This document shows, piece after piece, positions 35,423 through 43,947 of a stretch of DNA of 64,000 nt. Position 1 is the first letter of the stretch. Every line of letters starts with the position of its first letter. Source of the stretch: Neorhizobium lilium (GTDB lineage Bacteria > Pseudomonadota > Alphaproteobacteria > Rhizobiales > Rhizobiaceae); assembly GCF_004053875.1 (NCBI RefSeq), contig NZ_SBIP01000002.1, positions 868,001 through 932,000 on the forward strand, in the 5' to 3' direction. The position numbers and the translations under genes were made by a program. A model generated the notes under the pieces. That model searched no databases. It saw only the letters and a list, made by a program, of their open reading frames with translations, and was not told the DNA's origin.

Positions 35423-37027
35423 GTGACAGACGCAACCGCTTCAGGCCGCGATCCCGGCCATTCCTATCATCCTCTCGAACAGAGGACCTCTATCGGCAGA
35501 TGGTTCCTGCCGATTTTCGCGCTCGTGCTGATAGTCGGCCTCGGCTATGTCGGTTACGGGCTTGCGGCGGATCTGGAAGTCGCTACCTCCGTGCCATGGC
35601 TCCTGCTCGGACTGGCACTGCTGATCGCGCTCGGCTTCGAGTTCGTCAACGGATTCCATGACACGGCAAATGCGGTTGCGACCGTGATCTACACACGCTC
35701 CATGCCCGCCGAACTGGCGGTCATCTGGTCCGGCTTCTTCAATTTCCTGGGCGTGCTGCTCTCGTCCGGTGCCGTTGCCTTCGGCATCGTTGCGCTGCTG
35801 CCGGTCGAACTCATCCTGCAGGTGGGATCCGGCGCCGGCCTCGCCATGGTCTTCGCGCTGCTCATCGCCGCCATCATCTGGAACCTCGGCACCTGGTATC
35901 TGGGCCTGCCGTCTTCCAGTTCGCACACGCTGATCGGCTCCATCATCGGCGTTGGCCTGGCCAACCAGTTTCTGGCAGCGCAGGGCACCGCCACCAGCGG
36001 TATCGACTGGTCCCAGGCAAGCAGCATCGGCCTGTCGCTGCTGATCTCGCCGCTGATCGGCTTCGGCCTCTCGGCCATCCTGCTGCTGGTGATGAAAACA
36101 CTGGTGCGCAACAAGGCGCTTTACGAGGAGCCGAAGGGCAACAAGCCGCCGCCTCTATGGATCCGTGCCCTGCTGATTTTCACCTGCACGGGCGTCAGCT
36201 TCGCCCATGGCTCCAACGACGGCCAGAAGGGTATGGGCCTCATCATGCTCATCCTCATCGGCCTGGTCCCGACTGCCTTTGCGCTCAACCGCACGCCCGA
36301 CGCGCAATATGTGAAAGCGTATGAGACTGCCTCGGCAAGCGTCGAGACCGTGCTGCAGAAATACCTCAAGCCGGGCGTCGCGGTGACGGATGCTCGTGCC
36401 GAAGTCTCCGACGCCGTCAAGAACAAGGCGTGGAACGACAAGACGACGCTGGCCCTGCAGCAGTTCATTCATTCGTCGAGCGAACAGATCTCGAAATTCC
36501 CGACGCTTGAAGCGGTTCCGACATCCCTGGTCGGCAACATCCGCAACGATGTCTACTTGATCGGGGAAGCGCTGAAGCTGATCGACAAGAAGAAACTCCT
36601 GCCTATGGAAGGCGCGGATCTCGATGCGGTCAAGGCCTATCACCAGGCCGTCGACAATGCGACCAAGTACATTCCGCTTTGGGTCAAGATCGCAGTCGCC
36701 ATCGCGCTCGGTCTCGGCACCATGGTGGGTTGGAAGCGCATCGTCGTGACGGTGGGCGAAAAGATCGGCAAGAGCCACCTGACCTATGGCCAGGGCGCAT
36801 CCGCCGAAGTCGTCGCAATGATCACAATCGGTGCTGCCGACCATCTGGGGCTGCCGGTCTCGACAACCCATGTTCTCTCGTCAGGCGTGGCCGGAACCAT
36901 GGCAGCAAACGGATCCGGGCTTCAGTGGTCGACCGTCCGCAACATGCTGATGGCTTGGGTGCTGACCCTGCCGATCTCGATCGGCCTCGCCTTCGGTCTG
37001 TTCGTGCTCCTCCGCCAGATTTTCTGA
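35423..37027 (+). CDS. Pit-family low-affinity inorganic phosphate transporter
   Basis: The 534-residue membrane protein has the PHO4 duplicated signatures: GFEFVNGFHDTANAVATVIYTRSM in the first half and FTCTGVSFAHGSNDGQKGMG in the second, within ten or more helices. It imports phosphate, usually as a metal-phosphate, using the proton gradient. A hydrophilic loop of about 120 residues (QYVKAYETASASVETVLQKY and onward) splits the second half; this enlarged form is longer than typical Pit proteins. The GTG at 35423 is chosen for the GGAG upstream. No PhoU-like orfA gene is adjacent. Confidence 0.92.
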   Translation: MTDATASGRDPGHSYHPLEQRTSIGRWFLPIFALVLIVGLGYVGYGLAADLEVATSVPWLLLGLALLIALGFEFVNGFHDTANAVATVIYTRSMPAELAVIWSGFFNFLGVLLSSGAVAFGIVALLPVELILQVGSGAGLAMVFALLIAAIIWNLGTWYLGLPSSSSHTLIGSIIGVGLANQFLAAQGTATSGIDWSQASSIGLSLLISPLIGFGLSAILLLVMKTLVRNKALYEEPKGNKPPPLWIRALLIFTCTGVSFAHGSNDGQKGMGLIMLILIGLVPTAFALNRTPDAQYVKAYETASASVETVLQKYLKPGVAVTDARAEVSDAVKNKAWNDKTTLALQQFIHSSSEQISKFPTLEAVPTSLVGNIRNDVYLIGEALKLIDKKKLLPMEGADLDAVKAYHQAVDNATKYIPLWVKIAVAIALGLGTMVGWKRIVVTVGEKIGKSHLTYGQGASAEVVAMITIGAADHLGLPVSTTHVLSSGVAGTMAANGSGLQWSTVRNMLMAWVLTLPISIGLAFGLFVLLRQIF

Positions 37028-37040
37028 CGTTTCACAAACG

Positions 37041-37078
37041 AATGCCGGCGGTACAGTGATGACCGTGCCGCCGGCATT
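37041..37078. terminator. Bidirectional terminator between pit and yebC
   Basis: AATGCCGGCGGTAC (37041-37054) and GTGCCGCCGGCATT (37065-37078) form a 14-bp stem with one G-T pair. It lies between two convergent genes and can serve both. Confidence 0.75.
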
Positions 37079-37091
37079 TCGCATGAAAAAT

Positions 37092-37838
37092 TCAGGCCGA
37101 GAGCTTCGCCATGACCTCGTCCGAAACCTCGAAGTTCGAGAAGACGGTCTGCACGTCGTCGTCGTCTTCGAGGTTGTCGATGAGTTTCAGAAGCGACTGC
37201 GCCCTTTCCTCGTCCACTTCTATCGTGTTCTGCGGCTTCCACACGGTCTTGACCGTATCGGCCTCGCCGAGCACCGCTTCGAGCGCCTTCGACACTTCGC
37301 CGATGCTTTCGAACGCGCAGACGATCGTGTGGCCATCTTCGTCCGACACCACGTCGTCCGCGCCGGCCTCGATCGCCGCTTCCATCACCTTGTCTGCGTC
37401 GCCGACGCTCGTCTTGTAGGTGATTTCGCCAACATGATCGAAGGAGAAGGAAACCGAGCCGGTTTCGCCCAGTGCACCGCCCGCCTTGGTGAAGATGGAG
37501 CGGACATTCGATGCCGTGCGGTTGCGGTTGTCTGTCAGCGCTTCCACGATGATCGCCGTTCCGCCCGGGCCATAGCCTTCGTAGCGGACAGAGTCGTAGC
37601 TTTCCGCGTCGGCACCGGAGGCCTTCTTGATGGCGCGGTCGATATTATCCTTCGGCATGGACTGTGCCTTAGCGTTCTGGACGGCCAGGCGCAAAGCGGA
37701 GTTCATGGCGGGATCGGGCAAGCCCGTCTTGGCAGCAACGGTGATTTCTCGCGCAAGCTTGGAAAACATCTTCGAGCGGATGCCGTCCTGCTTGCCCTTG
37801 CGGTGCATGATGTTTTTGAACTGTGAATGGCCGGCCAT
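37092..37838 (-). CDS. yebC: YebC/PmpR family protein
   Basis: The 248-residue protein begins [18 protein letters not shown] and contains [38 protein letters not shown] and [11 protein letters not shown], the conserved three-domain YebC pattern. The family has been described both as DNA-binding regulators and, more recently, as ribosome-associated factors that relieve stalling at prolines. The ATG at 37838 is set by the family start. It is a single gene, often near ruvC in proteobacteria; here about 5 kb separates them. Confidence 0.96.
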   Translation of the reverse strand: MAGHSQFKNIMHRKGKQDGIRSKMFSKLAREITVAAKTGLPDPAMNSALRLAVQNAKAQSMPKDNIDRAIKKASGADAESYDSVRYEGYGPGGTAIIVEALTDNRNRTASNVRSIFTKAGGALGETGSVSFSFDHVGEITYKTSVGDADKVMEAAIEAGADDVVSDEDGHTIVCAFESIGEVSKALEAVLGEADTVKTVWKPQNTIEVDEERAQSLLKLIDNLEDDDDVQTVFSNFEVSDEVMAKLSA

Positions 37839-38012
37839 GACAACCCTGACGCTTTGGTGTGTTTGGGATGGCGCCTTATAATTTCCAAGCCCCCGCCATT
37901 CAAGGCATTTTGACGACATTGCTCCTCGATGGGTCCGCAACCGCTGTTCGGCAGGAACAAAGGCAGTGCCCTGCCGTTCTTCGACCGAGAAAAACAATCA
38001 AGGAGACACTCG

Positions 38013-38525
38013 ATGGCAAGCTTGACCGAAGCCCGCGAAGCCCCGGAACAACAGCTCTGGGACGAGATCGGCAAGATCCATGCCGGCATGCTCGGCATCA
38101 AGGGCGACAACATGCACTTCCAGCCCATGGCGCCGAACGCAGATCCGAAGACGAGCACGATCTGGTTCTTCACCCGGACGGATACGGATCTGGTGAAGGC
38201 GGTCGGCACCAGCAGCCGAGGATACCTCTCCGTCGTTGGCAAGAACCACGACTATCACGCATTCCTGTCGGGCACGCTGGAAGTCCGCATCGACCGCGCC
38301 AAGATGGACGAGTACTGGAGCGCGGTCACCGCCGCCTGGTATGAACATGGCAAGGACGACCCGATGCTGACAATGCTGGCGCTGCGTGTCGACGATGCCG
38401 AAATCTGGGCGTCCACAGACAGCACGCTCAAATTTGGCTGGGAGATCGCCAAGGCCAATCTCAGCGACGAGAAGGTGCCAGAGGTCGGCGTCAAGCAGCA
38501 CCTCACCTTCCCACAATATCACTAA
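38013..38525 (+). CDS. Pyridoxamine 5'-phosphate oxidase-like (general stress) protein
   Basis: The 170-residue protein has the split-barrel flavin fold of the general stress protein 26 branch: MHFQPMAPNADPKTSTIWFF, DLVKAVGTSSRGYLSVVGKN and LSGTLEVRIDRAKMDEYW. These proteins bind FMN or FAD and are induced by stress in several bacteria; no reaction is established. The ATG at 38013 follows AAGGAGACACTCG. It is a single gene and converges with the MBL-fold gene. Confidence 0.88.
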   Translation: MASLTEAREAPEQQLWDEIGKIHAGMLGIKGDNMHFQPMAPNADPKTSTIWFFTRTDTDLVKAVGTSSRGYLSVVGKNHDYHAFLSGTLEVRIDRAKMDEYWSAVTAAWYEHGKDDPMLTMLALRVDDAEIWASTDSTLKFGWEIAKANLSDEKVPEVGVKQHLTFPQYH

Positions 38526-38531
38526 GCGCAT

Positions 38532-38561
38532 AAGCCGCAGGGGTGATCAAAGCCCCTGCGG
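38532..38561. terminator. Hairpin between two convergent genes
   Basis: GCCGCAGGGG (38532-38541) and CCCCTGCGGC (38551-38560) form a perfect 10-bp stem with a 9-base loop. It overlaps the last codons of the MBL-fold gene. There is no T-run, so termination is likely but not certain. Confidence 0.55.
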
Positions 38562-39407
38562 CACCATGATCGTCGGCTTCTTCGGCAGGGAACGCACCGA
38601 CACGGTGATGACCGGATTTCTCGCATAAGCAACGTCAAATTTGCCATCGAACATCGCCAGGAAATTGTCGAGCGGCGGGCCCCAACGGTGCATCGGCAGG
38701 ATCAGCGATGATCGTAGCCGCCGTACCACGCGGCTCATGCTGTCCGCACCCATGGTCAGCCCACCATCCACCGGCACCATCACCACGTCCAGCCGACCGA
38801 TATCCACATATTGATCTTCCGTCAGCTCGAAATGCAGATGCCCGAGATGACCAATGCAAAGCCCGGCCACTTCGAAGATGAAGATCGAGTTGGCATTCTC
38901 TTCCAACTGCCCGCCCCAGCCGCGGGTGTCCGACACGACGTTACGGATATAAACGTCGCCAACCGTCAGCCGATACTCTGCCTTCTCGCCCGGCACGTCG
39001 CTCCAGCCATGCAGCACATGCGCAATCGCCGGATCGGGGCTCAGCGTATAATGGGTCGAGTGCGCCCGGTTCATGGTCACCACGTCCGGCAATCGGGACG
39101 GCTGGTAGGCGCCGCTATAATCGGTCGCAATGCCGATGCCGCCAGGCGTTTCGATGAAATAGGTCGAGTGGCCGACATAGGTGATCTTCACCTCCTCGTC
39201 CCGCGAGACGTTCAGCGCGGTCCTCATCAGTCTCGAAGACAAGACGGAAGGTTCGAAGCTGGCATATGTGGCTGAAGGGACGCGTCCGGCAATCGCCTGG
39301 CATTGGCTGACCTGAGGCTGACCGGCTTGCGGCGTCTGCTGTGCCGGCGCTGACACCGCCGCCAGACCCAGCATGCCGAAACTCAATGCGAGAGCCCGAA
39401 GAATCAT
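38547..39407 (-). CDS. Secreted MBL-fold metallo-hydrolase (UlaG-like)
   Basis: The 286-residue protein has a signal peptide (MILRALALSFGMLGLAAVSAPA) followed by a metallo-beta-lactamase-like domain: ITYVGHSTYFIETPGGIGIATDY, MNRAHSTHYT in place of the usual HxHxDH, GLCIGHLGHLHFEL and ILPMHRWGPP. The pattern is nearest the UlaG/lactonase-like branch. The metal site looks partly altered, so hydrolase activity is uncertain. The ATG at 39407 places the signal peptide at the N-terminus. It faces a periplasmic location, unusual for this branch. Confidence 0.8.
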   Translation of the reverse strand: MILRALALSFGMLGLAAVSAPAQQTPQAGQPQVSQCQAIAGRVPSATYASFEPSVLSSRLMRTALNVSRDEEVKITYVGHSTYFIETPGGIGIATDYSGAYQPSRLPDVVTMNRAHSTHYTLSPDPAIAHVLHGWSDVPGEKAEYRLTVGDVYIRNVVSDTRGWGGQLEENANSIFIFEVAGLCIGHLGHLHFELTEDQYVDIGRLDVVMVPVDGGLTMGADSMSRVVRRLRSSLILPMHRWGPPLDNFLAMFDGKFDVAYARNPVITVSVRSLPKKPTIMVPQGL

Positions 39408-39525
39408 GCCATCCCCCTGCCCGACCATCGATCGTCATGTCGATGAAGGATGCGGCATGACACGGGGTCCGTCCAGATGGGACGACAGGCCCTGCTCTCA
39501 CAAAGCCGTCATTGCGACTCGTGTG

Positions 39526-40350
39526 TTAAGCCCAGAAGCTCGGGATCGTCTCGGCAAGCCGCGGCCCGATGCGCAGCGGCGCTATCTTCTCGGCCAGGCC
39601 GGATCTGTCGGAGATCTCGACACCCAGTCCGCAAATGGTCGCCGGACCGCTTGCCGCCTCAAAGCGCCCCTTCGGCATTTTCGAGATGAACCGGTTGAGC
39701 GGCTCTTCCTTTTCCATGCCAAGCGACGAATCGTAATCGCCGCACATGCCGGCGTCGGACATATAGGCTGTGCCGCCATTGAGAATCTGGCAATCGGCCG
39801 TCGGTACATGCGTATGCGTGCCCACCACCAGGCTGGCACGGCCATCGACGAAGTGGCCGAAGCACTGCTTCTCGCTGGTTGCTTCCGCGTGGAAGTCGAA
39901 GACGATCGCGTCCGCCTGTTCCTTCAAAGGACAGGCGGCAAGAATGGCTTCCGCGCTCTTGAAGGGATCATCGAGCTCCGGATGCATGAAGACCCGGCCC
40001 ATGATGTTGGCAACGAGTATCCGCGCTCCGTTGCGCGCATAATAGATGCCGGATCCGCGGCCGGGCGTGCCGGCCGGATAATTGGCTGGCCGGAGGAACT
40101 GTTCGTGGCGCCCCGCAAAGGAAACCGCCTCCTTCTGGTCCCACACATGGTTGCCGGTGGTCACCACATCTGCCCCGGCATTGATCGTCTCCAGGAAGAT
40201 GTCCTCGGTGATCCCGAAGCCGCCGGCGGCGTTTTCCCCGTTGACGACGACGAAATCCAGCTTGAGGTCGAAGACAAGGCCGGGCAGCTTTTCCCAGACC
40301 GCCGTGCGGCCGGTCTTGCCGACCATGTCACCCAGAAACAAGAGGCGCAT
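39526..40350 (-). CDS. TIGR00282 family metallophosphoesterase (YmdB-like)
   Basis: The 274-residue protein matches the YmdB/TIGR00282 family: MRLLFLGDMVGKTGR, VVNGENAAGGFGI, TTGNHVWDQKE and VVGTHTHVPTAD carry the metal ligands. Bacillus YmdB hydrolyses 2',3'-cyclic nucleotides and affects RNA turnover; the role in rhizobia is untested. It starts 11 bases after the fau stop, so the two are co-transcribed. Confidence 0.93.
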   Translation of the reverse strand: MRLLFLGDMVGKTGRTAVWEKLPGLVFDLKLDFVVVNGENAAGGFGITEDIFLETINAGADVVTTGNHVWDQKEAVSFAGRHEQFLRPANYPAGTPGRGSGIYYARNGARILVANIMGRVFMHPELDDPFKSAEAILAACPLKEQADAIVFDFHAEATSEKQCFGHFVDGRASLVVGTHTHVPTADCQILNGGTAYMSDAGMCGDYDSSLGMEKEEPLNRFISKMPKGRFEAASGPATICGLGVEISDRSGLAEKIAPLRIGPRLAETIPSFWA

Positions 40351-40361
40351 TCTTATCCAAT

Positions 40362-40958
40362 CTACAGGCTTGGCTTGCCACCGAAGCGTCGATAGCCGCT
40401 CTCAGTCAGCACGGCATCCAACCTGACATCGTGAGGTTCATCGGGGACTGATGCCACTTCCTGGCAGTCAAAGGCAATGCCGATCAGCGCCGGCCGCAAA
40501 CCTTTTTGGTGCAGACGGTCGATGGCGCGGTCGTAATAGCCGCCGCCATAGCCGATGCGGTCGCCGCGGGCATCGAACACCGAAAGCGGAACCAGCATGA
40601 TCTGCGGATCAAGTTCCGCCGCATCTGGTCCCGGCCCGAACGTGTCGAAAGTGCCGGGCACCAGTTCCGCGCCGCGCACGAGCTCCCGGAAGACAATCGT
40701 CTGCTTGTCGAGGATAACCGGCACGCAGAGCCGTGCGCCCATGTCCCGCAGTTGCGCCATCAGCGGGCGCAGATCCACCTCGGAGCGGATGGGCAGAAAG
40801 CCTGAGATCACCGTGCCGGTTTGGAAGCTGAGCGCATCGAGGCCGTGGGACGCGATGGAAAGGCTCTTTTCGATACGCTCGACAGGAGGCAACGCATCGC
40901 GGACGGCAAGCCGCTCCTTTCGAAGCGCCGTCTTCTGCTCGGCGATCGTCATCGTCAT
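40362..40958 (-). CDS. fau: 5-formyltetrahydrofolate cyclo-ligase
   Basis: The enzyme converts 5-formyl-THF to 5,10-methenyl-THF with ATP, returning a storage folate to one-carbon metabolism. The 198-residue protein has LRKERLAVRDAL near the start and the family signature VFDARGDRIGYGGGYYDRAI, the nucleotide-binding loop. Its start overlaps the stop of the CNNM-type gene by four bases. In many proteobacteria fau sits beside 6S RNA and zapA; here these are about 6.5 kb away. Confidence 0.95.
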   Translation of the reverse strand: MTMTIAEQKTALRKERLAVRDALPPVERIEKSLSIASHGLDALSFQTGTVISGFLPIRSEVDLRPLMAQLRDMGARLCVPVILDKQTIVFRELVRGAELVPGTFDTFGPGPDAAELDPQIMLVPLSVFDARGDRIGYGGGYYDRAIDRLHQKGLRPALIGIAFDCQEVASVPDEPHDVRLDAVLTESGYRRFGGKPSL

Positions 40959-42238
40959 TTATCCGGCGCCCGCCGGATGAGCAGCTTGTCGATGCGCCGG
41001 CCGTCGAGATCGATCACCTCGAAGATCCAGCCGTTCTTGGTAAAGCTCTCGCCGAGTTCCGGCAGATGCTTCATCTCGTCCAGCACGAAGCCGGCAACCG
41101 TCTCGTAGCCGGGATCGTCACCGACCGAAAAGCCCATCTGGTCGGCGAACTCGTCCACCGGCATCCAGCCGGCTACGAGGAAGGACCCGTCCTCGCGCGC
41201 CACCATGGCGGGCTCCTCCTGTTCGTCCTCCTGAAAGACGCCGGTAATGGCTTCCAGGATGTCGCCGGAGGTGATGATGCCTTCGAAATGGCCGTATTCG
41301 TCGAACACGAGCACCATATGCGCCGATGCCTTTCGCAAGGACTGGATCACATCCAGTGCGCCGGTCAGGTCGGACACCACGGGCGCCTCGCGCATGATCG
41401 TGGTGATGTCGATGAGCCTGCCGCCGGCCATGAAGTCATAGGCGTCCTTCACGAACAGGACGCCCAGGACCTCGTCCGAACTGCCCCGGCGCACCGGCAG
41501 CCTGGAGCGCGAGGTCGCGCGCAGCTGGGCCCGCAGTTCCTCCGGATCGTCTTCCGTGTCGAGCACTTCCACGTCGCGGCGTGGCGTCATCAAACCACGC
41601 GCCGTGCGGTCGGCAAGGCGCATCACGCCGGAAATCATCGCCGATTCTTCCGTTTCGATCACGCCGGCGCTATGCGCCTCGGCAAGAACGGTGCGGATCT
41701 CCTCGTCGGTAACCTTGTCGCCGGTCTCGCCCCTCTGCCCGAGCAGGCTCAGCACGATGCGGCCGGACACATCGAGCAGCCAGACGATCGGCCCGCCAAC
41801 GGTCGCAATCAGCTTCATGGCCGGCGCCACGCGGGCAGCCATGGTTTCCGGCGCGCGAAGCGCGATCTGTTTCGGCACGAGTTCGCCGATGATCAGCGAC
41901 AGATAGGTGATGAAGACGACCACCGTGCCGACACCGAGCCAGTCAGCCATGTTACCGGCCATCCCCTGCGCCTCCAGCCACCCGGTCAGCCGGGCGCCGA
42001 GCGTGGCGCCCGAGAAGGCACCGGAAAGTACGCCGACCAGCGTGATGCCGATCTGCACGGAAGACAGGAAGCGGCCGGGATCTTCCGCAAGCTTAAGCGC
42101 TGTGGCAGCGCCCGTATTGCCCTGTTCGGCCATGACCTTAAGGCGCATCGGTCGCGAGGACACGACCGCGAGTTCCGACATTGACAGGACACCGTTGAGA
42201 ACAGTGAGCGCAATGACGATGAGAATTTCGGTTAACAA
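40955..42238 (-). CDS. CNNM/CorC (hemolysin C) family transporter
   Basis: The 427-residue protein has an N-terminal DUF21 membrane domain (about 1-190, three to four helices, with LVPKQIALRAPE), a CBS pair at about 205-330 (RGLMTPRRDVEVLD; VVSDLTGALDVIQSLRK) and a C-terminal CorC_HlyC domain. Such proteins move magnesium or related divalent cations and are named hemolysins only by history. It overlaps fau by four bases and begins the CNNM-fau-phosphoesterase operon. Confidence 0.92.
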   Translation of the reverse strand: MLTEILIVIALTVLNGVLSMSELAVVSSRPMRLKVMAEQGNTGAATALKLAEDPGRFLSSVQIGITLVGVLSGAFSGATLGARLTGWLEAQGMAGNMADWLGVGTVVVFITYLSLIIGELVPKQIALRAPETMAARVAPAMKLIATVGGPIVWLLDVSGRIVLSLLGQRGETGDKVTDEEIRTVLAEAHSAGVIETEESAMISGVMRLADRTARGLMTPRRDVEVLDTEDDPEELRAQLRATSRSRLPVRRGSSDEVLGVLFVKDAYDFMAGGRLIDITTIMREAPVVSDLTGALDVIQSLRKASAHMVLVFDEYGHFEGIITSGDILEAITGVFQEDEQEEPAMVAREDGSFLVAGWMPVDEFADQMGFSVGDDPGYETVAGFVLDEMKHLPELGESFTKNGWIFEVIDLDGRRIDKLLIRRAPDK

Positions 42239-42463
42239 AAGAGGCTCTTTGGCTGTGACATGATCGTGCGCGCGATACCGGATGCTCCGCTAAGCGGACT
42301 GGCAACCGAACAGCTTTTACACCGCAGCGGGCCAGCGCAGCTTGGATGAACTGTCTGGAAGCAAGATCGTTCTCCCGAAACCGCGCATCTTCACTCGCAT
42401 CGAGAAATCATAGGGTCGGCGGCGATGCAATGCAATGGCGGGAACAAGATGGCCCGTGCTTAT

Positions 42464-43495
42464 TCACGCCTGCAGGTCGAGAACGAGCTCGGCGCGCGTT
42501 CCGGATGACATGGGAACGTAATGAATAGCGGAGCCGAGCGTCGAGGCCATGGACTTGACGATCCGGCTGCCCAGTCCCGTGCCCTTGGGCACGTCCCCTT
42601 CCCGCCAGCCTACTCCGTCGTCTTCCACCGACAGCAGCGCCTTGCCGTCGTCCTGTCGCCGAAGATGCACGCGCACCTCCCCTTCGGAGCCGGCCGGATA
42701 GGCATATTTGAGGGCATTGGTCAAAAGCTCGGTGACGATCATCCCGACCGATACGGCCCGGTCCGAGGCGAGCGACATGGCGTCGGCATCGAGCTTGATG
42801 GATGGACCCTGCTGGTCGTTGACCGTGCCTTGCACCTCGCGCACCAGCGTGCCGAGATATTTGTCCATCTCGACCTGCCGCACGTCGTCGGAGGTATAGA
42901 GGCTCCGGTGCATGCCGGCGATGGCCGTAATGCGCGCCTGCGTTTCGGCCAGCGCTGCCTTCACGTCATCGTTCTTGCTGCTGGAGACCTGCAGCCGGAT
43001 CAGGGCTGCCACCAATGCCAGGCTGTTGGCCACGCGGTGATTGACCTCGGCCAGCAGCACTTCCGCCCGTTCCTTGCCGAGGCGGATTTCCTGTTCGGCC
43101 TTTTCCTTGGCTCGCCGCAGCTCGGCCGTCGCAATCCCTTGCGCGATCGCGCTTTCCATGAGCGGCCAGAATTCGTCGCCGACCGTCTTGATGACGTAGT
43201 CGGCAGCGCCGTTCTTCAAGGCATCGATTGCGATCGTGGCGTCGCTCGACCCGGTCACGTAGATGACCGGTATCGAGATCTCCTGGTCCTTCAGCCGGCG
43301 CAGGATGTCCAGCCCGGTTTCGGCCTTCAGATAATGGTCGAGGACCACCGCATCGATGCCGCCTCGGTCGATTGCCTCCATCGCTGTCTTGCCGTCAGGC
43401 GCATGCACGACCTCGTAGCCGGCACGGCCAAGATGGCGTGTGGCGAGACGGGCCAGAGCAAAGTCGTCATCGACATAGAGGATCGTCTGCGGCAT
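42464..43495 (-). CDS. Receiver-HisKA_2 hybrid histidine kinase
   Basis: The 343-residue protein has an N-terminal receiver (D53 phosphoacceptor in VVLDHYLKAETG, K103 in YVIKTVGD), then a HisKA_2 dimerisation box EVNHRVANSLALVAALIRLQ with the phospho-histidine at about 153, and a HATPase domain (MIVTELLTNALKYAYP; DDGVGW; GLGSRIV). With no membrane helix it is cytosolic. It would be controlled by phosphorylation of its own receiver, probably by the CHASE3 kinase two genes upstream. It lies 8 bases after the single-domain receiver. Confidence 0.92.
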   Translation of the reverse strand: MPQTILYVDDDFALARLATRHLGRAGYEVVHAPDGKTAMEAIDRGGIDAVVLDHYLKAETGLDILRRLKDQEISIPVIYVTGSSDATIAIDALKNGAADYVIKTVGDEFWPLMESAIAQGIATAELRRAKEKAEQEIRLGKERAEVLLAEVNHRVANSLALVAALIRLQVSSSKNDDVKAALAETQARITAIAGMHRSLYTSDDVRQVEMDKYLGTLVREVQGTVNDQQGPSIKLDADAMSLASDRAVSVGMIVTELLTNALKYAYPAGSEGEVRVHLRRQDDGKALLSVEDDGVGWREGDVPKGTGLGSRIVKSMASTLGSAIHYVPMSSGTRAELVLDLQA

Positions 43496-43503
43496 TTATG
43501 GCG

Positions 43504-43947
43504 TTATTGTCCCGGTATCTGCATCACGGAAAAGAACAGGCCAAGCTGTCTGATCGCGTGGGCAAAGCTGTCATAGTCCACTGGTTTCGTAATATAGACG
43601 TTGGCGCCGAGGTCGTAGCAGCGCTGGATCTCCCGTTCGTCGTCCGTAGTGGTCAGGATCACGACAGGCAGGCGCTTCGAGTGAGCGTTGGACTTCACCT
43701 TCTCGAGGATGTCAATACCCGACATATCGGGAAGGTTGAGATCGAGAAGGATCAACAGATAGCGGTCACTGTTGACGGAACCTGAGCGGTCGGAACCGAG
43801 GATGAAATCGAGCGCTTCGTTGCCATTGGTAAAGGGAACGATCTCGTTGTTCACCCCGGCGCGGCGCACGTTCTTCTCGATCAGACGAGCATGGCCTTCA
43901 TCATCCTCGACCATGACGATGGTGACTTCTTTACCGGCAGCTTTCAT
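43504..43947 (-). CDS. Single-domain response regulator
   Basis: The 147-residue protein is a lone receiver of the Rcp1/phytochrome-associated type: acidic pocket VMVEDDEGHA (D15, D16), phosphoacceptor D69 in LLDLNLPDMSG, the switch threonine in VVILTTTDDE and the lysine in YITKPVDY. With no output domain it would act as a phosphate shuttle or by binding a partner. Its start overlaps the CHASE3 kinase stop by four bases. Confidence 0.93.
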   Translation of the reverse strand: MKAAGKEVTIVMVEDDEGHARLIEKNVRRAGVNNEIVPFTNGNEALDFILGSDRSGSVNSDRYLLILLDLNLPDMSGIDILEKVKSNAHSKRLPVVILTTTDDEREIQRCYDLGANVYITKPVDYDSFAHAIRQLGLFFSVMQIPGQ

